Origin: Pirellulales bacterium
GTDB lineage: Bacteria; Planctomycetota; Planctomycetia; Pirellulales; Thermoguttaceae
Assembly (NCBI GenBank): GCA_013360685.1
Contig: JABWBD010000029.1
Span: forward strand, 1-32,485
Direction of reading: 5' to 3'
Length of the DNA stretch: 32,485 nt
This document shows positions 16,781 through 28,340 of the stretch, piece after piece (position 1 is the stretch's first letter; every line of letters begins with the position of its first letter). The notes below the pieces were generated by a model. The model ran no database searches and was not told the origin of the DNA. It saw only the letters and a program-made list of their open reading frames with translations. The position numbers and the translations under genes are program-made.

Positions 16781-17667
16781 CAGCGGACGAGCCCTCGCTC
16801 TCTCAGGTAGCCGGTGATGAGTTGTTCGACCGGCACATCGTTGCGCGCAGGCAGGTAGACCATGCCGCGGCGCGTGCAGAACTCGCGCGCGGAGTTGATG
16901 AAGGCGGCGAGCGTTTGCTTGTATCGCGTCAGAAGCGGCCCGCTCACGGTGATCTCGGCCACGTCGCCGTCCTCGCAGTCGATCAGGCGAAGGTCGCCTT
17001 GCAGTTCCGGCTCGATCTCCTCGACCGAGAGGAGATGGATCACGTAGATGTCCATGTCCTGGGCCAAGAGATACCGCAGGGCGGGCTCGTAGCCCGACTT
17101 CTCCATCAGGTCGCTGATCAAGACGACAATCCCCTTGCCGGAATTGCGGACGCAGAAGCTCTTGATCCCCTGGGCCAAGGGCACGTTGGCGCCCGGTTCG
17201 AGCCCGTCGAGATACTCGAGCATCCGCCAGAGGCTGCGGCGGCCCCGCAGCACGGGCGCCGGCTCCCGGTTTGCCTGCCCGAGCGTCTCGATCTTCACCC
17301 GGTCACCGCGGACCAGTCCGACAAAACCGAGCGCGGCGGCCAGTTGCCTGGCATAGGCGAATTTTGTCGGCTCGCCGAAATCCATCGAGGCGCTGGCGTC
17401 GACGAGCGCGTAGAAGTGCAGGTCCTCTTCTTCGAGGAACATCTTGAGGAAGAGGCGGTCGAGGCGCGCGTAGGTGTTCCAGTCGAGAAACCGCAGGTCG
17501 TCCCCGTGGACGTAGCTGCGGAAGTCGGCGAATTCCACGCTCTGCCCCTTGCGACGGCTCCGCCGCTCGCCTTTCATCCGCCCACGAAAGATCTTGCGGC
17601 TGACCAGTTCCAGCCGTTCCAGGCGGGCAAGCAGTTCGGGCGATAGCAGGGAAGACGCGGACGACAT
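16780..17667 (-). CDS. DUF58 domain protein
   Basis: A 295-residue cytoplasmic protein of the DUF58 family that normally works with MoxR AAA ATPases and BatA-type proteins. The family block SVEFADFRSYVHGDDLRFLD continues to DWNTYARLDRLFLKMFLEE (about 43-80), followed by a VWA-like site D90-A-S92-A-S94 (ALVDASASM). The ATG at 17667 (MSSASSLLSPELLARLERLE) is chosen because homologues begin there; upstream codons are Arg-rich and read like spacer. No strong ribosome site is seen. The stop overlaps the BatA start by one base. It likely recruits the membrane partner to a MoxR chaperone encoded elsewhere. Confidence 0.9.
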   Translation of the reverse strand: MSSASSLLSPELLARLERLELVSRKIFRGRMKGERRSRRKGQSVEFADFRSYVHGDDLRFLDWNTYARLDRLFLKMFLEEEDLHFYALVDASASMDFGEPTKFAYARQLAAALGFVGLVRGDRVKIETLGQANREPAPVLRGRRSLWRMLEYLDGLEPGANVPLAQGIKSFCVRNSGKGIVVLISDLMEKSGYEPALRYLLAQDMDIYVIHLLSVEEIEPELQGDLRLIDCEDGDVAEITVSGPLLTRYKQTLAAFINSAREFCTRRGMVYLPARNDVPVEQLITGYLRERGLVR

Positions 17668-18072
17668 GTTGGCAGGCCCAATGGGTTTCGGCTGAAACAA
17701 ACGCGATCGGAAGTTGCCTGCAAGACGGCCTTTTCCTGGCCTTCGCGACCGTCTGGAAGACCATTCCACCGAACTCGATCGCCAGAACGCCGCGGCTGCC
17801 GCTCCTCTAGCCCGGCAGGCGTTGCTACCCCGACATTATAACGGTCCCCGAGCAAGAAAGCCTCCTGGGATTGGTCGTAGGAAGGCGGATCCGTTCTTGA
17901 ACAGGTCTGCGCGGTGTTGCATGGCGGCTTGGGCGAGGCGGATGGCGGCAACTGGCTTCCAGGAACGGACTTGCGTGTGGGCGCATGGGCGTGCGGGTGC
18001 GCCGATTCACCCGGGTGAGACGCCGATCGAGGCCCCGCACGGCGCATGGCCGCGGCAACGGACTCGACGCGG
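17668..18072. other. gene-free spacer between DUF58 gene and waaA
   Basis: About 400 bases. A possible minus-strand promoter lies at 17835-17840. The part near 17970-18060 is rich in short GC palindromes. I see no trace of a MoxR ATPase gene, which would be the expected upstream partner, and no protein-like frame. Confidence 0.5.
17835..17840 (-). promoter_or_regulatory. possible -10 box for the DUF58-BatA pair
   Basis: A perfect TATAAT on the minus strand about 170 bases before the DUF58 start, in otherwise GC-rich DNA. The sequence 17 bases upstream of it (AGGCTT) is a poor -35 box, so the call is tentative. Confidence 0.3.
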
Positions 18073-19389
18073 TCAAGCAGCGGCGAGGTCTCGGGACGCC
18101 GGCTGGGCAGGATGGTCGACCATTGCCGCGAGCAGATCGAAAGTCCGCTGCGTGGCGCCGAGTTGGGAAGCCACGAGCTGCCTGGCTCGCCGGCCGAGAT
18201 CGTCGGCGAATTCGGGTTCATCCAGACAACGGCGGACGAAGCCGGTCAGCTCTCGTTCGTCGTGGACCACGACGGCCGCGTCGCGGTCGAGCATGGTGGC
18301 GACGATGTCGCGGAAGTTCCGCGTGTTGGGCCCGAAAGAGACGGCCGCCCCGTAGGCGGCCGGCTCGATCATGTTCTGCCCTCCGCGGTTGCCCATGCTG
18401 CCGCCGACGAAGGCAATCCGGGCGGTTCCCCACCAGACGCCAAGTTCGCCGACCGCGTCGACCAGGAGAATTCTCGCGGACGGATCGGCTCCGGTCCGGT
18501 CGAGTTGGCTCCGCCGCTGCCAAGGCAGGCCGGAGCGGTCGAGCAGTCGGGCGACGGAATCGAAACGGTCCGGATGGCGGGGGACCACGACCAGACGCAA
18601 TTGGGGCCACGGGTCGCGGAGCTCCCGGAAGACCTCCAGTGCGACGGACTCTTCAGGCTCCTGGGTGCTGCCGGCCAGGAAGACGATGTCGTCGTCGCGG
18701 ACCCCGGCGAGTCGGCGAAGGCGCTGGGTATGGGGATTGGCGCGATCGGTTTCGGCGCCGTCGTACTTCATCGAGCCAGTAACATGGACCGAAGTCTGGG
18801 GAGCTCCGAGCCGGCGGAACCGCTCGGCATAGGCCTCGTCCTGGGCGCCGACGGCGCCGATCCTTCGAAGGATGCCGGCAACCAGCGGCCGGATCCGCCG
18901 GTAGCCGCGGAAGCTATGTTCGCTCAAGCGGCCGTTGACGACTGCCACGCGGGCGCCGGATTTTTCGGCGGCGCGGACGAGATTCGGCCAGAGTTCGAGT
19001 TCCGCCAGGACGAGCACCGTGGGCCGGATCCGGCGCATGGCCTCGCGCACCGCCCAAGAGAAATCCAGGGGGCAGTAGAAGACGGCAAGCTTCGGATATT
19101 TCTTCCGCGCCAGGGCCATGCCGGTCATGGTCGTCGTGGAAATGAGGCAGTGCCACTCCGGCCGTTCTTCTTCGATCCGCCGGATCAGAGTGGCCAGGAG
19201 ATTGACCTCGCCGACGCTGACCGCGTGGAACCAGAGGCAGGGGCCTTCCGCCGTCCGCCTCGGCACAAGCCCCAGGAACTTCTCCGCGAACCCCTCGCGA
19301 TATTTGCCCTTGCGAACCGCCTGATAGAGGAGCCACGGCAGGGAGAGGAAGATCAGCAGGAGATAAACGACGTTCAGAAGATAAGGCAC
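18073..19389 (-). CDS. waaA: 3-deoxy-D-manno-octulosonic acid (Kdo) transferase
   Basis: Transfers Kdo from CMP-Kdo to lipid A precursor at the inner face of the inner membrane. The 438 residues fit the family. The N-terminal membrane anchor (LLNVVYLLLIFLSLPWLLY) is followed by YREGFAEKFLG and LWFHAVSVGEVNLL, the conserved entry motif with the catalytic Glu. Also present are ISTTTMTGMALA, FYCPLDFSWAVR, LVLAELELWPNL, VNGRLSEHSF, FLAGSTQEPEE, and a C-terminal GGSMGNRGGQNMIEPAAYG motif for the nucleotide sugar. The start is a GTG at 19389 with AAAGGAG upstream. It follows secA by 86 bases on the same strand, with an inverted repeat between. It implies an LPS-type outer membrane. Confidence 0.94.
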   Translation of the reverse strand: MPYLLNVVYLLLIFLSLPWLLYQAVRKGKYREGFAEKFLGLVPRRTAEGPCLWFHAVSVGEVNLLATLIRRIEEERPEWHCLISTTTMTGMALARKKYPKLAVFYCPLDFSWAVREAMRRIRPTVLVLAELELWPNLVRAAEKSGARVAVVNGRLSEHSFRGYRRIRPLVAGILRRIGAVGAQDEAYAERFRRLGAPQTSVHVTGSMKYDGAETDRANPHTQRLRRLAGVRDDDIVFLAGSTQEPEESVALEVFRELRDPWPQLRLVVVPRHPDRFDSVARLLDRSGLPWQRRSQLDRTGADPSARILLVDAVGELGVWWGTARIAFVGGSMGNRGGQNMIEPAAYGAAVSFGPNTRNFRDIVATMLDRDAAVVVHDERELTGFVRRCLDEPEFADDLGRRARQLVASQLGATQRTFDLLAAMVDHPAQPASRDLAAA

Positions 19390-19430
19390 CCTTGGGACTC
19401 CTTTCCCGATCGGACCATCGAGTGCTAAGA

Positions 19431-19465
19431 ACTAAGATCTAAGTTCTTAGAGCTTAGATCTTAGT
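19431..19465. repeat. perfect 13-bp inverted repeat between secA and waaA
   Basis: ACTAAGATCTAAG (19431-19443) is followed by a 9-base loop and the exact reverse complement CTTAGATCTTAGT (19453-19465). The loop TTCTTAGAG and the flanking CTAAGA carry the same AAG/CTTAG words, so alternative pairings such as 19429-19450 exist. It lies 9 bases beyond the secA stop and 41 bases before waaA. It is AT-rich compared with its surroundings and lacks a T-run, so it could attenuate secA read-through or protect the mRNA end. Confidence 0.7.
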
Positions 19466-19474
19466 GCTTTGGTT

Positions 19475-23158
<3,684 letters not shown>

Positions 23159-23312
23159 GGCAACAGGCGCCGTATTGAGTGGGTGGAGGAGAGGACTGGG
23201 CCACCCGGAGCAAACCCAGGCGAGGCGAATCCGTGGCTCCGGACCTGCGATGGTGCCCTTGCTGGTAATCTCGCGGGTCCGTTGGCGGGCGTAACACGTT
23301 CCAACAGGGCAA

Positions 23313-23339
23313 TTTATATCCTGTATTACGACCCGTCAA
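23313..23339 (-). promoter_or_regulatory. possible secA promoter
   Basis: On the minus strand TTGACG (23339-23334) is followed after 15 bases by TATAAA (23318-23313), about 155 bases before the secA start. Both boxes are close to sigma-70 consensus and stand out in GC-rich DNA, though the spacer is shorter than ideal. Confidence 0.45.
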
Positions 23340-23390
23340 TAAGGGTTGTTCGCCGACCGTATCCCCCGTGGTGGGTAAGGCGAGGAGACC

Positions 23391-23500
23391 GGAGCAGGGA
23401 GCACGGGGTGCGGAGTGGGGAGCATGGAAACGGAGGATAGGGCACAGACCAGGGAGTGGAGAGCTGGAAGTGGGGAGGCGAGGGTGGTGCGATGGTCCAA
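23391..23500. repeat. purine-rich GGAGCAGGGAGCACGG-like tract
   Basis: Runs of G/A-rich imperfect units (GGAGCAGGGAGCACGGGG, GCGGAGTGGGGAGC, GGGAGTGGAGAGC, GGAAGTGGGGAGG) with no coding content. The style matches 13-48 and 5821-5852. A pyrimidine-rich mirror of it occurs at 23615-23650. Confidence 0.5.
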
Positions 23501-23651
23501 AGTCCACACGAGGGCCGACCGGCGGGTTGCCCGCGGTTGGGCTTCGGGTTACGATCGGACAGTCTGGCAATAGGAGCCATTCGCCGCTTGAATTCCCGGT
23601 CCAACAAGACATTCTTTTCCGCCTTGCTCCGTGCCCCCCGCTCCTCGTTCC

Positions 23652-24458
23652 GTGCATCCGCATAGTAAGAATATCGCCGGGAAACTTGTTTTCTTGGGGA
23701 CGGGCACTTCGCACGGGGTTCCGACGATCGGGTGCGGATGCGACACGTGTACAAGTGCAAACCCGAAAAACCAGCGTACTCGCTGTTCCGTGATCTTGGG
23801 ACTGCCCAAAGGCAACCTGCTGATCGACACGCCACCCGAATTGCGGGTACAGTTGATTCGGGAGCGGATTGGACTTGTCCACTGCGTGCTGTACACCCAT
23901 GCTCATGCGGACCACCTTTTCGGGCTGGACGATCTTCGCATCTTTCCCAGCTACCTGGGACACGAGTTGCCGATATTCTGTGAAGGTGCGGTGGAAGAGA
24001 CGGTTCGGCGATCTTTTGCTTATGCCTTCGACCCGGAAACGCTGGCGTATCCGGCGGGCGGGATCCCAAAACTCGTGTTTCAGAGGATTGGCCTGGAGCC
24101 GTTCCGGGTGCTTGGCGCGACGATGATTCCGCTTCGCCTTTGGCATGGCCAATCCGGGGTGCTCGGCTTCCGGATCGGCGACGTGGCCTATTGCACCGAC
24201 ACTAAGACAATTCCTCCCGAAAGCGAATCGCTCCTGAGGAACCTGGACGTTCTGATTCTGGATTGCCTTCGTCCGGAACCCCACCCGACCCATATGAGCC
24301 TCGACGAGGCAGTTGCCGCGGCGCAACGGCTGGCTCCGCGGAGGACTCTGTTTACTCATATCTCGCACCGGTTGGAGCACGAGGCCACCAATACCGGGTT
24401 GCCGGCGGGAATGGAACTGGCATACGACGGGCTTTCGATCCCCCTGGGGATCATGTAA
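23652..24458 (+). CDS. PhnP-like MBL-fold metallo-hydrolase
   Basis: Metallo-beta-lactamase-fold phosphodiesterase of about 268 residues, cytoplasmic. The N-terminus has FLGTGTSHGVPTIGCGCDTC, the PhnP-type opening with a CxCxxC structural zinc site. The metal motif is H83-A-H85-A-D87-H88, followed by further ligands in LWHGQSG, YCTDTKT and THISHRLEHE. PhnP acts on cyclic ribose phosphates in phosphonate use, but no phn genes are nearby, so the substrate is open and may be a nucleotide or tRNA-like phosphodiester. The GTG at 23652 is preferred; a GTG at 23631 would add seven residues translated from the pyrimidine-rich tract. The stop lies two bases before the guanylyltransferase start, so the two are co-transcribed. 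Confidence 0.87.
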   Translation: MHPHSKNIAGKLVFLGTGTSHGVPTIGCGCDTCTSANPKNQRTRCSVILGLPKGNLLIDTPPELRVQLIRERIGLVHCVLYTHAHADHLFGLDDLRIFPSYLGHELPIFCEGAVEETVRRSFAYAFDPETLAYPAGGIPKLVFQRIGLEPFRVLGATMIPLRLWHGQSGVLGFRIGDVAYCTDTKTIPPESESLLRNLDVLILDCLRPEPHPTHMSLDEAVAAAQRLAPRRTLFTHISHRLEHEATNTGLPAGMELAYDGLSIPLGIM

Positions 24459-24460
24459 CC

Positions 24461-25558
24461 ATGCTCTACGCAATCATCATGGCTGGCGGGTCCGGAACGC
24501 GTCTCTGGCCGGAGAGTCGGGCGGAACGCCCCAAGCAACTGCTGAAGATCCAGGGCGACCGGACGATGGTCCAGCAGGCCGTGGACCGCTTGGGCGACAT
24601 GGTCGCGCCGGAGCAGATTCTGATCGCCACGACCGAGCAACTGGCCGGGCAGGTGTACGAGCAGGTCTCCCAGTTGCCGCGCGAGGCGATTCTGGCGGAG
24701 CCTTGCCCACGAAACACGGCCCCTTGCATCGGACTGGCCGCGATCCGCGTGCTGCGCGAAGACCCGGAAGCGACGATGGCCATCATGCCGGCCGATCAGG
24801 TGATCGGGCCGGCCGATCGGTTTCGTGAAGCGATCCGGCTGGCCGAGGCGATGGTCGAGGAAGATCCGCAGCGGTTGATCACGTTCGGGATCCGGCCGAC
24901 GTATCCGGCGGAAGCGTTCGGATACATCGAGCAGGGCGAACGGCTCGATTCGCCGATTGCCCAGCGGAGCCCGGCCGGAGTGCACCGCGTGGCCAAGTTC
25001 CACGAGAAGCCGGACGCCGGCACCGCAGCGAGATACCTTGAGGCGGGCAGCTATCTCTGGAACGCCGGGATTTTTGTCTGGAAGGCCCGGACGGTGATGT
25101 CGGCCCTGGCCTGCTACGAGCCGTCGATGCACGCTCGCCTGTCGGCAATTGCGCAAGCGGCCGACCGGCCGGATTTCGGCGAGGTGCTCCAGCGCGAGTT
25201 TGTCGCCATCGACAAGATCTCGATCGACTACGCCGTGATGGAACGGGCCGACGAGGTGGTAGTGATCGAGGCGCCGTTCGACTGGGACGACGTCGGAAGC
25301 TGGCGGGCCTTGGAACGTCTCCGCCCGGCCGATGAACGCGGCAACGTTATCGACGCGCCGAAGCATATCGAGATCGCCACCACCGGCACGATCGCTCGCT
25401 GCCAGGATCCGAACCACGTCGTGGTTCTGGTAGGCGTCAAGGACCTGGTGGTTGTCGTCACGCCCGACGCGACGCTCGTGGCCGACAAGAACAGCGAGGA
25501 GTCGATCCGCGAGGTGATCTCGCAGCTCAAGTCCCGCGGTTGGACGGAGCATCAATAG
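24461..25558 (+). CDS. manC: mannose-1-phosphate guanylyltransferase
   Basis: Makes GDP-mannose from mannose-1-phosphate and GTP in the cytoplasm. The nucleotide-binding signature MAGGSGTRLWPESRAERPKQLL stands at the extreme N-terminus (residues about 7-28, quoted in two parts: MAGGSGTRLWP and SRAERPKQLL). EPCPRNTAPCIGLA, MPADQVI, FGIRPTYPAEAFGYIEQG, KFHEKPD and WNAGIFVW follow in family order, and IDYAVMER and DWDDVGSW mark the sugar-binding end. At 365 residues it has only the transferase and short beta-helix parts, without a phosphomannose isomerase domain. It starts two bases after the metallo-hydrolase stop. It forms the step after the phosphomannomutase at 1455. The symbol is used for function; the monofunctional form is sometimes named differently. 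Confidence 0.92.
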   Translation: MLYAIIMAGGSGTRLWPESRAERPKQLLKIQGDRTMVQQAVDRLGDMVAPEQILIATTEQLAGQVYEQVSQLPREAILAEPCPRNTAPCIGLAAIRVLREDPEATMAIMPADQVIGPADRFREAIRLAEAMVEEDPQRLITFGIRPTYPAEAFGYIEQGERLDSPIAQRSPAGVHRVAKFHEKPDAGTAARYLEAGSYLWNAGIFVWKARTVMSALACYEPSMHARLSAIAQAADRPDFGEVLQREFVAIDKISIDYAVMERADEVVVIEAPFDWDDVGSWRALERLRPADERGNVIDAPKHIEIATTGTIARCQDPNHVVVLVGVKDLVVVVTPDATLVADKNSEESIREVISQLKSRGWTEHQ

Positions 25559-25616
25559 ATCGCGGAGAGTCGGGCCGAGATTCGAGAGCCGGCCGGCCTG
25601 GTCTTTGGGCGGCAAA

Positions 25617-25638
25617 CCCTGCCGGTCCTTGGGCAGGG
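25617..25638 (+). terminator. possible hairpin terminator after the guanylyltransferase gene
   Basis: CCCTGCC (25617-25623) pairs with GGCAGGG (25632-25638) over an 8-base loop, 58 bases after the stop. No T-run follows, so a role in termination is uncertain. Confidence 0.35.
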
Positions 25639-25740
25639 GCTGGCGTTTCCGATTCGGTATGTCAAAGAGCCTCCTCGGCGAACGATTGGTCATTCGCCGG
25701 CCATGCGGGCCGAAGGCCCAGGCGTTCTTTCAGCGAAGGG

Positions 25741-25770
25741 CAACGCCCTGGCAATCAACGCCCTGGTAAT
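25741..25770. repeat. 15-base tandem duplication
   Basis: CAACGCCCTGGCAAT is followed directly by CAACGCCCTGGTAAT, 14 of 15 identical. The first copy also pairs with CCAGGCGTT at about 25718-25726, giving a stem with one bulge. No coding content. Confidence 0.65.
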
Positions 25771-25896
25771 CCGGCCGCCGCCGAGAGATAATCCATCCTT
25801 CTATTCTCAATCACCCTTCGGCCCAACGGGCCAACCATCCCTATGCGTTCTGCTGGCCGGATCATCACCCGTTTGACGCAACCATCGGAGTGGCCC

Positions 25897-26943
25897 ATGT
25901 CTTCGGTTGATTCGTCGCTGTGCCTTCCCACGTTTCTTCGCCGCCTGGCCGATCCTGGCATCAAGACGGTCCTGCTCTGCGGCTGTGGAGGGGGCTTCGA
26001 CTTCGTGCATGGCCTGCTTCTGTACCCCGAGTTGCGGCGGCTCGGCAAGTGCGTCGTCATCGGGAGCTATTCGTTCGGGCGCCCCGAGAGGATCGGCGGC
26101 GAGACGCAAGTGATCTTCAAGCGGAGCGGAGTCGTCGCAAAGCGGGTTACCGCGGCATCGGTCCCGCCGGCCGACTACGGGCCGGAAGTCCATGTTTGCT
26201 CCTTCCTGGACCGGAAGTTCCCGGCCGACGCACCGCACTGGGTCTATGCCTATTACGCCCGCGAGTTCACCGTGCCGCTGCTCCGACAGCTCTATCAGCA
26301 GTTTATCCGTGAACACACTGTCGATGCCGTCATCCTTGTGGACGGTGGATCCGACTCGCTGATGGCCGGCGATGAGGAGGGACTGGGCGATCCGATCGAG
26401 GATGCCGTCTCGGTGACCACCGTGGCATCTCTGGAAGGGCTCCAGCGGAAGCTGTTGATCATCGTCGGGCTGGGCGCCGATCGCTTCAACCATGTATCCG
26501 ACGTCGCTTCGCTGCGGGCGGTCGCCGAGCTGACGGGCATGGGTGGATTCCTGGGGGCGGTCGGTATCGAGCCGACCTGCCCCGGTTACGGGTTTTACCG
26601 GGAATGCCTTGAACATATTGAGCACGCTCACGGCGTCCACGGATTTCGCTCCGTGATTTCCGGCGCCATCCGATCGTCGGTCGAGGGATCGTTCGGCCGC
26701 GAGTCGGTTCCCCCTGCACTGAAAGAGCGGGTCTCAAAAGGCGGCATCTTCCTATGGCCGTTGATGGCCATGCTATGGGCGTTCGATATCGACACGGTTG
26801 CCCGACGTTCCCGGATCGCGAAATGGATTTGCGAGTGCCAGACAGTTGCGGAATGCTACGCCGCGTTGGAAGACGGTCGATGTCTGCTCGGATCCTTGCG
26901 CGAGGTCGAGGACTTCCCCCGCCATGAAGAGATGCGGTGGTGA
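25897..26943 (+). CDS. DUF1152 family protein
   Basis: A 348-residue soluble protein of unknown function. The N-terminus has a Rossmann-like glycine-rich loop after a hydrophobic strand (TVLLCGCGGGFDFVHG), then VVIGSYSFG, and a conserved acidic block VDGGSDSLMAGDEEGLGDPI that is the hallmark of DUF1152. LLIIVGLGADRF and the following helices fit a nucleotide- or sugar-phosphate-binding fold, but this is inference. The ATG at 25897 is chosen because GGAG lies six bases upstream; an open frame extends 18 codons further back without a ribosome site. It lies downstream of the guanylyltransferase gene across a repeat-bearing spacer, so co-transcription is doubtful. Confidence 0.8.
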   Translation: MSSVDSSLCLPTFLRRLADPGIKTVLLCGCGGGFDFVHGLLLYPELRRLGKCVVIGSYSFGRPERIGGETQVIFKRSGVVAKRVTAASVPPADYGPEVHVCSFLDRKFPADAPHWVYAYYAREFTVPLLRQLYQQFIREHTVDAVILVDGGSDSLMAGDEEGLGDPIEDAVSVTTVASLEGLQRKLLIIVGLGADRFNHVSDVASLRAVAELTGMGGFLGAVGIEPTCPGYGFYRECLEHIEHAHGVHGFRSVISGAIRSSVEGSFGRESVPPALKERVSKGGIFLWPLMAMLWAFDIDTVARRSRIAKWICECQTVAECYAALEDGRCLLGSLREVEDFPRHEEMRW

Positions 26944-26995
26944 CGAGGCACCGAGGGAGGAAGGGGCATTCAGCTTTATTTTGATAAACGAGAAT

Positions 26996-27035
26996 GTCCC
27001 CTTCTATGGGCGAACCGACGCCCCTTTGGGGCACG
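26996..27035. repeat. interspersed spacer repeat, copy B
   Basis: Counterpart of 5950-5989 (32 of 40 identical, same strand), inside the spacer between the DUF1152 and hydrolase genes. It contains the GC-rich turn GCCCCTTTGGGGC, able to form a small hairpin. No gene is seen between 26944 and 27141. Confidence 0.6.
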
Positions 27036-27141
27036 ATCGGCCGCTCATCAACGGCTACCTCTTTCACAGCCGCTGGTCCGGGGTCGGCCCGAACACGTTT
27101 GGACCTTGGGGAACCACGCGCGCAATCTGTTCTCACGTTGA

Positions 27142-28035
27142 TTACGGCCGAAGCAGATTTTCCCGCACGAACGCAACGGCCCGTTCGGCGACCTGGGGCC
27201 CGGCCCCAGCCACGCCGTGGTTGGCGCCTTCGATGACCACCAGCTCTGTCTTGACTCCGGCGCCCTTCAGCCGCTCGTCCAGGTTTCGAGCATGCTCGAT
27301 GGGCACGATGTCGTCTTTGTCGCCGTGCACCTGCATGACGGGCGGATCATCCTTGCTGGCGAAGCTGATCGGCGAAACGTCGGCCTTTGCCTTGGAATCC
27401 ATCTCGCCGGCCGGCGTGCCCGGCTCATAGCCGAGCAATTGGCGATAGGCCGGATGTTTGTGCTCCAACCGCTCCAGCAGCGACCAGTCGGTCGGACCGG
27501 CAAAACCGACGGCGCACGCCACGCGCGACGACTGCCTGGCGACGGGATCCTTCGCGCTGGGATCGGCGGCATCGTCGTGCAACGCGACCCACAGCGACAG
27601 GTGCGCGCCGGCCGATCCGCCGGTCACTCCGATCCGCTTCGGGTCGATCTTCCACTTTCCCGCGTTGTGGCGGACGAATTGAATCGCTCGCAGGCAGTCG
27701 TTCACCTGGGCCGGATGCGGTGCGACGTTGGTGAAGCGATACTCGACCGCCACCACGGAAAGCCATCCCTCGCGCACGGCATTCAACAGCCAGGCCGGCA
27801 CAGCGTTTTTCGATCCGCCCCGCCAGCCCCCGCCGTGAATGAAAATCATCGCCGGCAGCGGCGCATCGGATTCGGCCAGGTAGACGTCCATCTTCTGTGC
27901 CGGATCCGCATCGCTATAAGGCACGTCTTTGAAAGTGGCGGACAGCCTCGGCGCCTGGGCGAGCGCCGAAAAAGCGGGCGCCAAGAAGCATGCCGCGACG
28001 GAGAGGAGCAAGAAACGACTTTTCGGTGCTTTCAT
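27142..28035 (-). CDS. exported alpha/beta hydrolase (esterase/lipase-like)
   Basis: A 297-residue exported serine hydrolase of the hormone-sensitive-lipase/BD-FAE type. The signal peptide covers MKAPKSRFLLLSVAACFLAP through about residue 27. The oxyanion motif HGGG is at 67-70, the nucleophile S141 lies in GGSAG (139-143), the acid is probably the Asp in VHGDKDDIVP, and the His is in GANHG. Such planctomycete enzymes often remove acetyl or feruloyl groups from plant or algal polysaccharides; the real substrate is unknown. The ATG at 28035 has AAAGGAA upstream and overlaps the stop of the truncated beta-helix ORF by four bases, so it may depend on translation from upstream. Confidence 0.9.
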   Translation of the reverse strand: MKAPKSRFLLLSVAACFLAPAFSALAQAPRLSATFKDVPYSDADPAQKMDVYLAESDAPLPAMIFIHGGGWRGGSKNAVPAWLLNAVREGWLSVVAVEYRFTNVAPHPAQVNDCLRAIQFVRHNAGKWKIDPKRIGVTGGSAGAHLSLWVALHDDAADPSAKDPVARQSSRVACAVGFAGPTDWSLLERLEHKHPAYRQLLGYEPGTPAGEMDSKAKADVSPISFASKDDPPVMQVHGDKDDIVPIEHARNLDERLKGAGVKTELVVIEGANHGVAGAGPQVAERAVAFVRENLLRP

Positions 28036-28340
28036 CGGTTTTCCTTTCGCTGGCTGAGCGTCCGTCGGTTCTGTTCGAGCGGGCCAAGGGGGCGGTCCCC
28101 ATCCGGTCCTTGCTGGACCAATCCGGTGGAGTCGTCCCGCGCTGGGCATGATAGCCGGTACAACCGCCGGGGGCAAGCGTCCCTCTTGCTGATCGTGCGG
28201 TAGGGGCGGGCCTGATCGCCGGGACTGGTGTCGTCTCCGGTTTCCGCGACGTGGATTTCGCGGGCCAGGGCGGTCGCTCCTCCTGGGGCAATTGCGGCAA
28301 TGCACAGCGCCGCGGAAAGGAAACGCGTCTTGAGTGTCAT
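28032..28340 (-). pseudogene. truncated beta-helix protein ORF (signal peptide plus first strand)
   Basis: A 102-residue frame. It begins with a good signal peptide (MTLKTRFLSAALCIAAIAPG to about residue 26) and continues REIHVAETGDDTSPGDQARP-YRTISK, which matches the opening of exported right-handed beta-helix proteins (pattern HVAxxGDDxxPGTxAxPxxTI). After residue 52 the sequence turns into Arg/Pro/Asp-rich text unlike that family, which normally runs for several hundred residues. So this looks like a gene whose body was deleted. It starts with an ATGA overlap on the methyltransferase stop and ends with an ATGA overlap on the hydrolase start. It could still make a short exported peptide or serve to couple translation. 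Confidence 0.6.

Larger units (their letters stand above)
23159..23651. other. spacer upstream of secA and the metallo-hydrolase, low complexity
   Basis: Divergent intergenic region of about 490 bases. It holds the possible secA promoter (23313-23339), a purine-rich tract on the plus strand (23391-23500), and a pyrimidine-rich tract (23615-23650) that reads as an inverted, diverged counterpart. No protein-like frame is visible. Confidence 0.5.
25559..25896. other. repeat-bearing spacer after the guanylyltransferase gene
   Basis: About 340 bases without a gene. Contents are a weak hairpin at 25617-25638, a palindrome GGGCCGAAGGCCC at 25707-25719, a tandem 15-base duplication at 25741-25770 and a hairpin GGCCCAACGGGCC at 25820-25832. 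The style is that of dispersed planctomycete spacer elements. Confidence 0.5.

Noticed and set aside
18046..19428. A long plus-strand frame opposite waaA
   Set aside because: Kdo transferase motifs on the minus strand are complete; this is an antisense shadow.
25741..25770. Start of a CRISPR array
   Set aside because: Only two adjacent 15-base copies without spacers; it is a simple tandem duplication.
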